This document shows, in pieces, positions 24,170-33,076 of a stretch of 64,000 bases of DNA. The DNA is taken from the NCBI RefSeq assembly GCF_900114655.1, contig NZ_FOTT01000001.1:6973-70972 (forward strand), given 5' to 3'. The notes beneath the pieces are model-generated. The model did no database searches and had not been told where the DNA came from. It saw only the letters and a list, made by a program, of their open reading frames with translations. The position numbers and the translations under genes are program-made. This DNA comes from Candidatus Frackibacter sp. WG13. Its GTDB lineage: Bacteria > Bacillota > Halanaerobiia > Halobacteroidales > Acetohalobiaceae. Numbering within the stretch: the first letter of the stretch is position 1; the number at the start of each line of letters is the position of its first letter.

Positions 24170-26488
24170 TTAACTATTAATTAAATAATTACTACCTTCA
24201 ATTTTCTTTACTTTATCCTTTAGCTGAGCTGCTAATCTACCTACTTCAAATCTTGTCTTTAAATCATAATCCTGATTAGTAATTACAGCAACAGATATAG
24301 TCGGTTGATGCAAAAGTAAAGCTTGATTCTGTGAAGTATTGACTGAAGATCTAGTTGTTAAGTTTTCATTAACCATTAATTCTTGAGCAACTTCTCTTTC
24401 ATAACGTTTAATTATTCTTTTAGATAATTCTTCTCCCTTCTTAGGAGTCGTTACTATTAAGAAGTCATCACCACCAATATGACCTATAAAATCTTCACCA
24501 TCAGCTACTTCGTTTAAAATATTAGCTGTTAATTTAATTAATTGATCTCCGTTTTCAAAACCATAATGATCATTAAAAGCTTTAAAATTATCAAGGTCGA
24601 TATAAAGTATGGCAAATGGTTGTTTTTTCTTTAAAATCTTATCTAATCGTTGTTGAATTAAAGTATTACCTGGCAGCCCAGTTAATGGATTTAAATTTTG
24701 TGCTATATCTACTTGTAATTTTGTCATACTCTCCAGTAACCTTCTTACTGATAAAGTACCTATATATTTCTCATCTTTAGTCACTATAATATAATGATAC
24801 AGTTTATTTTCATCTCTACTCATAGCCTTTTTAGAAACTCGTTCAATTGAATCATTGGCTTCTACAATTAATGGATGCTTATCCATTACTGATTTAATAG
24901 GCTTTTTTATAAATAATGAAACACCAAATCTCTTACCTAAACGATAATACAGCTCATCTTTCATTACTAAACCAATAGGATAATCCTTTTCATCAACAAT
25001 TACTATTCCATTTAAATAGGGATCTTCTTCAAAATATTTCACTGCCTCTTCTACCAAATCTTCTTTCTGTAAAGTAGCATCATGTCGAACAATATCTTCT
25101 ATATTTAACTCATTAATACTGAATCTACTTTCTAATCTATTATTCTTCCAAGTAATAAATCTTCTTAATTTATCAGTTATCGGTTCAGGATGTCCTACAG
25201 GATGTTGAATTAAATAACCTTGACCATAATCTACGCCTAATTCGATTAATTTCTCCAATTCATCGTAAGTTTCTATCCCTTCAGCTACCACTTTAGTATT
25301 AACTTGATGAGCAAAATCAATTAGTGCTCTTATTAAAGCCTCTTTAGTGGAATTTAAATTAATATTTCTAATTAATGACATATCTAATTTAATATATTGG
25401 GGGTGTAATTTAGATATAGTCTGTAGGTTAGCATATCCACTTCCTACATCATCTACTGCTATCTGATAGCCTTGTTCATAATAATGCTTAAGTGTCTTAT
25501 GGAAAATATCAAAATTATTAATAGCCGTCTTTTCAGTAATTTCAAAAATTATATTCTGCTTCTCGATCCCTAACTTAGAAATTATCTCCTGAGTAACACC
25601 TTTTTTAAAATCATTTGCTTCGATTACTTCTGGACTAACATTTAAAGATAGTTTCTTCCCTGCTAAAAATGATTCTGCCTTCACTAAAGCTTGTTTACGA
25701 CAAAGTCGTTCTAAGTCTAATAATAGATTCGTTTCTTTGGCAAAATCAAATAATTGATCTGGTCTCTCAAAGTAACTATCTTTAGGACCACGAGTCAAAG
25801 CTTCATACCCAACTATTTCTCCTGACTGCAAAGAAATTAAAGGCTGAAATAAGATTCTTATTTCCTCATTAGCAATTATTTCAGCTAAAATATCTCTTTT
25901 GCGTCGCCATTTATTATATTCTTTATCTTTAGCTACTTGTGCTGCTTCTTTAATTGTTTTATAGACTGAATTTTCTACTCTTTTTACTTTTTTACCTACA
26001 ATTACTGCATGACCTAAATGTAAATCTAAGACTTCTTGAACATGAAGTTGCTTATTTAACCTAGTTACTACTGCAGATTTAATACGATTAGCTATAACTA
26101 TCAATTCTTTTTCTGCCCTCAAAAATTCATCATCTAATCCCGCTAGAAAAATAACGAAATCATCTCCACCCTGATTACTAATCCCTATCTTGTCTTCTTT
26201 CCTCAATGTATTTGTAGATATATTTCGTAAAATTTTACTTAAACTAGCTAATATCTTTTCACAGATTTCTTCGCCATATTCTAATTCAATTTGACTAAAG
26301 TCAACAATATCTAAATAAATAACCCCAATATTTTTCTCTTCTTCTTTCAAATACTTACGTAATTGACCATAAAATGCAGGAATCACGGGAAAACCTGTTA
26401 ATTCATTAGTTAAACTTTTTTGTGAACAGACACAAACTTCATCATCTAGGAACCACTTTAATATATTTTTGGTTCTATTTAACATCAC
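24170..26488 (-). CDS. GGDEF-EAL-CBS-GGDEF cyclic di-GMP protein
   Basis: 772 aa. Order: a first GGDEF-type domain (residues 30-195, site GGDDF), an EAL domain (205-445, starting FQPLISLQSGEIVGYEALTR, with DDVGSGYANL), two CBS-like motifs (about 455-580), and a second GGDEF domain (590-765, LTGLPGN start, GHIGGDDF site). Both active-site loops are GGDDF, an allowed variant. The EAL signature residues look intact. It makes or breaks c-di-GMP, perhaps gated by nucleotide binding to the CBS pair. No membrane segment. Confidence 0.9.
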   Translation of the reverse strand: MMLNRTKNILKWFLDDEVCVCSQKSLTNELTGFPVIPAFYGQLRKYLKEEEKNIGVIYLDIVDFSQIELEYGEEICEKILASLSKILRNISTNTLRKEDKIGISNQGGDDFVIFLAGLDDEFLRAEKELIVIANRIKSAVVTRLNKQLHVQEVLDLHLGHAVIVGKKVKRVENSVYKTIKEAAQVAKDKEYNKWRRKRDILAEIIANEEIRILFQPLISLQSGEIVGYEALTRGPKDSYFERPDQLFDFAKETNLLLDLERLCRKQALVKAESFLAGKKLSLNVSPEVIEANDFKKGVTQEIISKLGIEKQNIIFEITEKTAINNFDIFHKTLKHYYEQGYQIAVDDVGSGYANLQTISKLHPQYIKLDMSLIRNINLNSTKEALIRALIDFAHQVNTKVVAEGIETYDELEKLIELGVDYGQGYLIQHPVGHPEPITDKLRRFITWKNNRLESRFSINELNIEDIVRHDATLQKEDLVEEAVKYFEEDPYLNGIVIVDEKDYPIGLVMKDELYYRLGKRFGVSLFIKKPIKSVMDKHPLIVEANDSIERVSKKAMSRDENKLYHYIIVTKDEKYIGTLSVRRLLESMTKLQVDIAQNLNPLTGLPGNTLIQQRLDKILKKKQPFAILYIDLDNFKAFNDHYGFENGDQLIKLTANILNEVADGEDFIGHIGGDDFLIVTTPKKGEELSKRIIKRYEREVAQELMVNENLTTRSSVNTSQNQALLLHQPTISVAVITNQDYDLKTRFEVGRLAAQLKDKVKKIEGSNYLINS

Positions 26489-26528
26489 TTGTGCCTCCTA
26501 ATCTCTTAGATTTATCTAATCGCCTCTA

Positions 26529-26624
26529 TTAAAGATTGAATTCTTGAATTAATTCATTCAAATTGTCAGCCATTTTAACTAATTTATTTGCTAATATAGT
26601 AACTTCTTGTGAAATAAAAGTCAC
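26529..26624 (-). CDS. 31-aa ORF resembling the C-terminal tail of a chemotaxis receptor
   Basis: GTG at 26624 with GGAAGGAG upstream. The peptide reads helical, with LVKMADNLNELIQEF near the end, like the conserved C-terminal helix of methyl-accepting chemotaxis proteins. There is no upstream receptor coding sequence in this frame. Either a small ORF or the leftover 3' end of a deleted receptor gene between pstA2 and the GGDEF-EAL gene. Confidence 0.35.
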   Translation of the reverse strand: MTFISQEVTILANKLVKMADNLNELIQEFNL

Positions 26625-26670
26625 TACTATGGTCTCCTTCCCACTTTGAAATGACCTTTAATATTTAATT

Positions 26671-27579
26671 TTATCGTTGATATTTATTTCTTAAAAAGAT
26701 TGCAAATCCATTAGTTGATAATAGTATGACTAATAAGACAATAATTCCTGCTGCTGCAACATTTTGAAACTCAGCCTGTGGTCTTGAAACCCAATTGAAA
26801 ATTTGGATCGGTAATACTGTGAAAGTATCCATAGGACCTCGAGGTAAGAAAGGTACATAACCTACTGCTCCTACCAAAATCAATGGTGCCGCTTCACCCA
26901 TTGCTCTTGAAACAGCTAAGATAACACCCGTAAATATTCCTGGTGCCGCATATGGTAAGATAATTCCTTTAATCACTTGCCATCTTGTTGCTCCTAAAGC
27001 ATAAGCTCCTTCTTTAATATTGCTCGGCACTGACCTAATTGCTTCCTGAGCAGCAACAATAATTACCGGCAAGATAAGTAGACTCAAAGTAGCTGCTCCT
27101 GCTAATATACTCCTCCCAAAACCTAAAAATTCAACAAATACTGCTAACCCTAACATACCATAAACAACCGAAGGAACACCAGCCAAATTAGCTATATTTA
27201 ATTTTAAAATTCGAAAAAACCAAGAATTTTTATCCGCATACTCTTCCAAATAGATGGCAGTTCCTACACCTAATGGAAATGAAATTAATGTAACAAGTCC
27301 AATAACCCAGATGCTACCAACAAGCGCTGACTTAAGCCCTGCATTTTTAGGAAAACGAGAAGGAAAACTATTAATAAAGTCTGCATCTAACCAACTAAAT
27401 CCTGTCCGGAAGACATCAAATAACAAGATTACTAGCACAACAACTCCAAAAATTGTACATAAAAATAGAATCTTTTCAAATAACATTCCTTTTAATCTTC
27501 TTCGTTTTTCTGATTTATCTATCTGAAACTTAGTTATATTTGGTTCATCAACTTGTTTTTGTTTTATTTGCTCTTCCAT
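26671..27579 (-). CDS. pstA: Phosphate ABC transporter permease PstA (set 2)
   Basis: 302 aa; polar head of 30 residues, then about six membrane segments, with EEAA-type loop AQEAIRSVPSNIKEGAYALGATRW. Its start overlaps the stop of pstC2. No pstB follows; the next gene is the MCP-like fragment and the GGDEF-EAL protein, so the ATPase is probably supplied from 19191. Confidence 0.93.
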   Translation of the reverse strand: MEEQIKQKQVDEPNITKFQIDKSEKRRRLKGMLFEKILFLCTIFGVVVLVILLFDVFRTGFSWLDADFINSFPSRFPKNAGLKSALVGSIWVIGLVTLISFPLGVGTAIYLEEYADKNSWFFRILKLNIANLAGVPSVVYGMLGLAVFVEFLGFGRSILAGAATLSLLILPVIIVAAQEAIRSVPSNIKEGAYALGATRWQVIKGIILPYAAPGIFTGVILAVSRAMGEAAPLILVGAVGYVPFLPRGPMDTFTVLPIQIFNWVSRPQAEFQNVAAAGIIVLLVILLSTNGFAIFLRNKYQR

Positions 27580-28478
27580 TAATACCCCTCCTCATGAGCC
27601 TGCACAATTAACTTGGCAAATAGATTCATAATTAAAGTCATAACAAAGAGTAAGGCACCAACGACAAAAAGTGTTTTATATTCAATCGTTCCTCTAGGAG
27701 TTTCCCCTAAACTAGCATTAACCATAAAACCAGTCATCGTCTGTATACTCTGTAATGGATTTAAATTTAGTTCACTACTAGCCCCCGCAGCAATAGCAAC
27801 AATCATGGTTTCACCAATAGCCCGCGAAATCCCTAGAATAAATGAAGATATAATCCCCGAAAATGCCGCTGGAATAACAGTCTTAACTACCACTTGAAAC
27901 TTAGTAGCTCCCAAAGCATACGCCCCATGGCGAATAGAATCAGGAACCGAACGCATAGCATCTTCACTTAAAGAAGCAACCATCGGAATAATCATAATTC
28001 CTACGGCAATGCTTGCACTCGCTGCATTAAATACTCCAGTCTGAGGAAGTATCTTTTGAATTAAAGGAGTAATAAAGGTTAAAGCAAAAAAACCATATAC
28101 AACCGAAGGAATCCCAGCTAGAATCTCTAATATCGGTTTAATAACCTTACTCCATTCCTTAGAAGCATACTCACTTAAATAGATTGCACTTCCTAATCCA
28201 ATAGGGATAGAAATAATACTCGAACCAACAGCAATCATTAATGTTCCTACCACTAAAGGTAGAATTCCGAAACTTCTTGGTTTAATCATTGGAGCCCAAG
28301 TAGCACTAGTAAAAAATTCAATAATAGATACTTCATTAAAAAAGGCAAAAGTTTCTTTAAATAAGATTATAATAATGCCTAATGTTGTTAAAATAGAAAC
28401 AGATGCAAAAAATCGAAGAATCCATTTTATTATTTCTTCTTTTGCATATAATAAACTCTTATCTTGTGAATTGAGCAA
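27579..28478 (-). CDS. pstC: Phosphate ABC transporter permease PstC (set 2)
   Basis: 299 aa, about six membrane segments, loop motif EDAMRSVPDSIRHGAYALGATKF. Arranged after pstS2 with an 83-bp gap that holds a stem-loop. More like PstC from extremophile-type pst operons than like set 1, by eye only. Confidence 0.93.
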   Translation of the reverse strand: MLNSQDKSLLYAKEEIIKWILRFFASVSILTTLGIIIILFKETFAFFNEVSIIEFFTSATWAPMIKPRSFGILPLVVGTLMIAVGSSIISIPIGLGSAIYLSEYASKEWSKVIKPILEILAGIPSVVYGFFALTFITPLIQKILPQTGVFNAASASIAVGIMIIPMVASLSEDAMRSVPDSIRHGAYALGATKFQVVVKTVIPAAFSGIISSFILGISRAIGETMIVAIAAGASSELNLNPLQSIQTMTGFMVNASLGETPRGTIEYKTLFVVGALLFVMTLIMNLFAKLIVQAHEEGY

Positions 28479-28510
28479 TTAAATTCCTCCCTCTCAAATT
28501 AATTCAATTA

Positions 28511-28556
28511 TATATACATAAGCGCCCCCAATCTTTGGAAGGCGCCTACATATACA
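28511..28556 (-). other. Intergenic stem-loop between pstS2 and pstC2
   Basis: On the minus strand TATATGTAGGCGCC pairs with GGCGCTTATGTATATA with small offsets. No T run. Likely a processing or stabilising element that favours pstS2 mRNA, the counterpart of the attenuator in set 1. Confidence 0.55.
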
Positions 28557-28561
28557 GTATG

Positions 28562-29527
28562 TTATTGGGTTATTGACTCTATATTTTTAAGTTGTTCTTG
28601 ATACTTGCTACTTGATAAGGGAACATACCCTACTTGTGGCACGATTACTTTTGCATTATTTAAATAAAATTTTACAAACTTCTCTACTGCTGGTCTCTTT
28701 AAAGATGCTTGATTGAGATAAAAGAATAGTGGTCTTGCTAATGGTTTATAAGTCCCATTGCCAATAGTCTCCATTGAAGGTTTAACTGGACCATTACCAC
28801 TATCTATTCCTACAACATTTAATTTATCTTTATTCTCTTCATAATAAGCATAGCCAAAGTAACCTAAAGCATACTTGTTCCCGGCAATTCCTTGTACTAA
28901 TACATTATCATTTTCACTTGGTGTATAGTCAGTCCGACTAGCGCCCTCTTCGCCAACGATTGCCTCAGTAAAGTAATCAAAAGTTCCAGAATCAGCTCCA
29001 GGTCCATATAGGTCTATCTTCTTATCCGGCCATGAAGGTCGAATGTCACTCCAAGTTTCAACATTACTTCCTGGCTGCCAAAGTTTACGTAATTCATCTA
29101 CAGTCATACTTTTAGCCCATGTGTTCTCCGGATTAACAACTACAGAAATTCCATCATAAGCTACCGTTACGGGAATAGATTCAATACCATTCTGCTCTGC
29201 TAACTTACGTTCTTCGGGTTTAATTCGTCGTGAAGCATCATTAATATCAGTCTCACCTACTACATACTTCTCAAATCCACCACCAGTTCCAGATACCCCA
29301 ACAGAAACTCGTACATCTGGATACGGCTTTCTAAACTCTTCTGCGATTGCTGCTGTAATCGGATAAACAGTGGAAGAACCATCTATTTTAACTTCTCCTG
29401 ATACTGTATCCCCTTTCTTATCATCACCAAAGATCCACCACGCATCTGCTTGTCCAGTCGCAGCAAATACAACTCCCACCGCTAAGAATAATACTAAAGT
29501 TAATGCAATTCCTTTCTTTTTAAACAT
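28562..29527 (-). CDS. pstS: Phosphate-binding protein PstS (set 2)
   Basis: 321 aa. Cleavable signal peptide (hydrophobic residues 8-24, ATGQADA cleavage region) but no lipobox Cys, unlike set 1. Motifs IDGSSTVYPIT, GVSGTGGGFEKY and GPGADSGTFDYF fit phosphate binding. How it stays at the cell surface is unclear without a lipid anchor. A Pho box promoter lies upstream. Confidence 0.93.
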   Translation of the reverse strand: MFKKKGIALTLVLFLAVGVVFAATGQADAWWIFGDDKKGDTVSGEVKIDGSSTVYPITAAIAEEFRKPYPDVRVSVGVSGTGGGFEKYVVGETDINDASRRIKPEERKLAEQNGIESIPVTVAYDGISVVVNPENTWAKSMTVDELRKLWQPGSNVETWSDIRPSWPDKKIDLYGPGADSGTFDYFTEAIVGEEGASRTDYTPSENDNVLVQGIAGNKYALGYFGYAYYEENKDKLNVVGIDSGNGPVKPSMETIGNGTYKPLARPLFFYLNQASLKRPAVEKFVKFYLNNAKVIVPQVGYVPLSSSKYQEQLKNIESITQ

Positions 29528-29605
29528 TTAATCTCCTCCTTAGAATGTTAAAAATATTATTTAGCCGAGACATCTAACCTGTCTCACTATTTTAACTTTA
29601 AATAA

Positions 29606-29659
29606 AGTATAGCATAGCTTTTTTACAAAGAGATTAAATCTTTATTAAATCCATGTTAA
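29606..29659 (-). promoter_or_regulatory. Pho box promoter of pstS (set 2)
   Basis: TTTTAC, GATTAA, TATTAA and TGTTAA begin at 29621, 29632, 29643 and 29654, exactly 11 bp apart. The -10 TATACT (minus strand) lies at 29611-29606, the same distance as in the other two Pho promoters. Confidence 0.8.
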
Positions 29660-29754
29660 AAAATATGAAGCTGATAATATAGTGCATATGCCCTATCGAC
29701 ACTCTGTTTTGAGTAGGACATTTGTCACAAAGTTATTTATTTCACTTACACATA

Positions 29755-29887
29755 TTTACAACTAGCTTAAAATATAGTATAATAAATTTGTGAGTTAAAA
29801 ACTTGTTAATAATTTTTCCTCTCCCTCTCTTCTTCATAAGTAAAGGTATCTGTCTATCTATTATAAGGCAGATACCCTCTTTTTTTA
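29755..29887 (+). ncRNA. Candidate small RNA with its own promoter and terminator
   Basis: A strong vegetative promoter is visible: TTTACA (29755-29760), 17 bp, TATAAT (29778-29783). Transcription would start near 29790. It ends at a terminator, GGTATCTG (29845-29852) with CAGATACC (29869-29876) and a T run to 29886. The RNA would be about 97 nt, has no ORF, and carries a single-stranded CU-rich stretch TTTTTCCTCTCCCTCTCTTC, complementary to Shine-Dalgarno sequences. Placed between phosphate and tungstate genes. Confidence 0.6.
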
Positions 29888-29890
29888 TGC

Positions 29891-29925
29891 AAAAAAGCTT
29901 GCTATGATATCATAGCAAGCTTTTA
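29891..29925 (-). terminator. Terminator of the tungstate/molybdate operon
   Basis: AAAAGCTTGCTATGA and TCATAGCAAGCTTTT form a perfect stem with T runs at both ends, just after the stop at 29934. Confidence 0.9.
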
Positions 29926-29933
29926 TTATATAA

Positions 29934-31019
29934 TTAAATAATTATATGCATACTTTCTTTTGGCAGATTAACCACTACCTCTTCATTTAACTTTAGTTTT
30001 TCTGCTAATAGAGTAGGAATATCCACAATTAAATCAAAGTCTTTCTGATTAAAAAGGTTGATAAATAACCTAGTAACTGCTCCTTTACAAAGCTCTCTTC
30101 TTAAAATGCCAGAATAGATATTATCTCCTTTAAAATTAGAATCTTCAATTAAAAGATCAATAAATTCAGGTCTTATAGTTGCTATCACCTTATCTCCAAC
30201 ATTTAAATCCTGTTTTGTCTCTACTGTCAACTTTAATTTATCATTCTTTACTTCAACTGTTGAATCAGAACATTTACTTACTACTAAATCAAATATATTC
30301 TTGGTCTCAACAAAGCGAGCCGTATTTCTAGTCTGCGGTCGATAAAAGACATCATCTTTAGAACCAAACTGCTCTATCTTTCCTTCATTATAAATTGCTA
30401 CTTTATCAGCCAACTCAAAAACATCTGTTAGATTATGAGTAACATAAATGATGGGAATTTTAAACTCAGCGTGAACCCTTAATAAATCCTGCCTAAGCTT
30501 TTCTCGCACTAAAGTATCTAAGGCTGAAAAAGGCTCATCTAATAATAATATATCCGGTTCCACAATTAATGCCCTAGCAATTGCTACTCTCTGTTGTTGT
30601 CCTCCAGATAACTCACAAGGATAATGATCAGCTAATCCTTTTAACCTTAACTCGCTTAACAGTTGATCAACTTTTCCTTCAATCTTTTTTTCTGAATATA
30701 TGCTATCCTGAATACCGTAAGCTATATTTTCAAAAGCAGTCATATGCGGAAAAAGACTGTAATCTTGAAACACATAACCGATCCTTCTTCTGTTAATAGG
30801 TAGATTTACTTTAATATCTTTCCCGACCTTATGAAAAAAGGTAGAATCTTGATTAAATATTCTTCCTCTATCCGGCTCTTTTAGACCAGCAATTAACTCT
30901 AAAGTAGTACTCTTACCACAACCACTAGGTCCAAATAAGACTAAGATTTCATTATCCAATTCAAACTTTACATCAAGTTCAAAGTCACCCAACCTCTTAT
31001 ATACGTCAACCTGTAACAT
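29934..31019 (-). CDS. wtpC: Tungstate/molybdate ABC transporter ATPase
   Basis: 361 aa. Walker [10 protein letters not shown], signature LSGGQQQRVAIARAL, Walker B ILLLDEPFSALD; a C-terminal TOBE/MOP-type oxyanion-binding region (about 285-355). This is the ModC/WtpC layout. Last gene of a three-gene operon with the permease and binding protein. Confidence 0.88.
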   Translation of the reverse strand: MLQVDVYKRLGDFELDVKFELDNEILVLFGPSGCGKSTTLELIAGLKEPDRGRIFNQDSTFFHKVGKDIKVNLPINRRRIGYVFQDYSLFPHMTAFENIAYGIQDSIYSEKKIEGKVDQLLSELRLKGLADHYPCELSGGQQQRVAIARALIVEPDILLLDEPFSALDTLVREKLRQDLLRVHAEFKIPIIYVTHNLTDVFELADKVAIYNEGKIEQFGSKDDVFYRPQTRNTARFVETKNIFDLVVSKCSDSTVEVKNDKLKLTVETKQDLNVGDKVIATIRPEFIDLLIEDSNFKGDNIYSGILRRELCKGAVTRLFINLFNQKDFDLIVDIPTLLAEKLKLNEEVVVNLPKESMHIII

Positions 31020-31043
31020 ATGACCACCTACCTTATAGTTGCT

Positions 31044-31835
31044 TTAAAATGCCTTTAGTCTTAATTCCCCAATTATTAATCTTAAAATAATTAAGATAAA
31101 AATTACAACTAAGATTAAACCAATTACTAATGGCAAAGCCGTCTGTAAACCTCCACTAGTGAATTGTACCCAAATTTTAATCGGTAAAGAATATGGATGA
31201 TAAGCCAGAATTATAGTAGCCCCAAACTCACCAATAGCTCTAATCCAAGTTAATAAGATGCCAGCAATAATCCCTTTCTTTGCTAAGGGGAGGGTTACTT
31301 GCCAAAAAGTCTGTCCTTGACTCTTACCTAATAATAATGAAACATTTTCTAGCTTCTTATCTACTTTTTCAAAAGCTACCTTAGTAGTAATAATTAAGTA
31401 AGGGGCAGTAATAAAAGTTTGCGCTAAGATCGTACCCCAAATAGTGCCGGTAAAACGCAAACCATGACTAGCTAATACTCCTCCGATTATAGTCCGCGGT
31501 CCAAAAATCATCAATAATAAGATACCACTAACAATTGGAGGAATAACTATTGGAAAGAAAATTAAAGCTTGTACAACTCCTTTACCTGGAAATTCCTTTC
31601 TAGCCAATAGATAAGCCACTGGAATCCCCCACAAAATATTAATTGTTAAGGTTATTAAAGAAGCAATTAACGAAACTCGAATGGCATTATAAAAATCAGA
31701 AGTTAAAATATTAGTCAATATATCTAAAGATAAACTTCTTAAGATTAGATTAAATAAAGGTAAACTAATAAATAATAAAGCTATAGTTGCCAAAACATAA
31801 AGAAAAATTTCAAATAAGCTATTATCTCTACTCAA
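31044..31835 (-). CDS. wtpB: Tungstate/molybdate ABC transporter permease
   Basis: 263 aa, about six membrane segments and the ABC loop FWQVTLPLAKKGIIAGILLTW. Overlaps the end of the binding-protein gene by 8 bp, so translation is coupled. ModB/WtpB type by neighbour and motif. Confidence 0.88.
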   Translation of the reverse strand: MSRDNSLFEIFLYVLATIALLFISLPLFNLILRSLSLDILTNILTSDFYNAIRVSLIASLITLTINILWGIPVAYLLARKEFPGKGVVQALIFFPIVIPPIVSGILLLMIFGPRTIIGGVLASHGLRFTGTIWGTILAQTFITAPYLIITTKVAFEKVDKKLENVSLLLGKSQGQTFWQVTLPLAKKGIIAGILLTWIRAIGEFGATIILAYHPYSLPIKIWVQFTSGGLQTALPLVIGLILVVIFILIILRLIIGELRLKAF

Positions 31836-32814
31836 AGTCTATTTCTCCTTCGATATATTTTTTTAATTTTGTTGGAAGTACTTTCTTTTTCCCCTTAAGT
31901 TGAATAGGAACCAAATTAAAGCCATTCTCTTTAAATAATTTTCGCCCTTCTTGAGATAAGGTATATTCTACTGCCTTAACTGCTTCCGACTTATTCTCTA
32001 CTTTATTCAAAATGGTAATCGTATATAAAATTGGTCTCCCCTTAAAGACTTCTCCTTTGTCAGTCTTATAACTAACTTGATTGTATAATTCTGCAAACTT
32101 CGGATTACTTAAATTAACCTGGTCTGGCAAGCTAATATACGATAAGTTTCTCTCAATTGCCTCATTCCTATAAGTTACAGCTGCATCAATCTGTCCAGTC
32201 TCTAGCATAGCCATTAATTCAGTTTCAGGAAAGATTAACTGTTGATTATTGGTATTCAAAACTCGTCTTTTTAAATTTGGCTCATTATAATATTTAGCTG
32301 CTAAATCAAGCATAAATAAGGTTCGGTATCCTTTCGGGTCTAAATTAGGATCAGTTCTACCTAAACGAAATTCGTCATTTAATAATAATTTATACCATGC
32401 TATATCTCCTGATTCAACTTGTTTGATTTCATCTCCAAATTTGTTACCTGAATTATAAGCAATCACTAATTCATTACTCAAAAATGATATATACCAATCG
32501 ATTAAGTTATCATTCTTATCACCAAATAAAAGCTGTTCATTTACAGTTGGGTCAGCACTTAAATAAATATCTGGGTAACGTAATCCCTCCTTGATCATTC
32601 TAGCCCCACTAACCGAACCATGACTCTCCCCAACAACCTTCAAATTCAAATTCTGCTCCAACGCTGGATTAACCTTATTCTCCATTACGTTTAGTAGTGA
32701 ACCAGCATATATCTCTTTCAAATTTTGTTCTGTAATAAATAGACTAATGTTAGTTATCGAAGTAATAAGTACTAAGCCGATTAAAATTAATATAAGAACC
32801 CATAATTTCTTCAT
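31828..32814 (-). CDS. wtpA: Tungstate/molybdate-binding protein
   Basis: About 328 aa from the ATG at 32814 (GGAGGAG before it); an upstream in-frame ATG lacks such a site. A hydrophobic signal-anchor (residues 4-25) carries no lipobox Cys. The mature part begins EIYAGSLLNVMENKVNPALE and has oxyanion-site residues of the ModA/WtpA family, including SHGSVSGARMI. WtpA prefers tungstate, and this genome window has a tungsten-type aldehyde oxidoreductase, which favours tungstate here (inference). Confidence 0.88.
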   Translation of the reverse strand: MKKLWVLILILIGLVLITSITNISLFITEQNLKEIYAGSLLNVMENKVNPALEQNLNLKVVGESHGSVSGARMIKEGLRYPDIYLSADPTVNEQLLFGDKNDNLIDWYISFLSNELVIAYNSGNKFGDEIKQVESGDIAWYKLLLNDEFRLGRTDPNLDPKGYRTLFMLDLAAKYYNEPNLKRRVLNTNNQQLIFPETELMAMLETGQIDAAVTYRNEAIERNLSYISLPDQVNLSNPKFAELYNQVSYKTDKGEVFKGRPILYTITILNKVENKSEAVKAVEYTLSQEGRKLFKENGFNLVPIQLKGKKKVLPTKLKKYIEGEIDFE

Positions 32815-32829
32815 AAAATTTCTCCTCCT

Positions 32830-32960
32830 AAAATAGGAAATACTCCTTACTGAAAAGGAGCATAGATATACCATGATATCTCCTTTCCAAGTAGGGAGGC
32901 ATAATCCTTTCGAATTATACCCTATCGCATTTAAGATACCATAGCCATTAAATTCTTTAG
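32830..32960 (-). promoter_or_regulatory. Structured leader of the tungstate operon; possible molybdenum/tungsten cofactor-type element
   Basis: Minus-strand leader with GCCTCCC (32901-32895) and GGAAAGGAG (32890-32882), plus hairpin CTCCTTTTC-AGT-AAGGAG near the start. These short strings recall the Moco RNA motif, but I cannot align its full core, so the identity is tentative. Function would be cofactor-responsive control of oxyanion import. Confidence 0.3.
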
Positions 32961-33076
32961 GTTATCTTAATTCGAAGATAAATAAAGTAAGTGCTATTTA
33001 TTTTTTAATTATTAACTCAATTACTATTATAAAACATTTCAAATACATCGTCAAGATATGTCGAAAAATATCTTTT

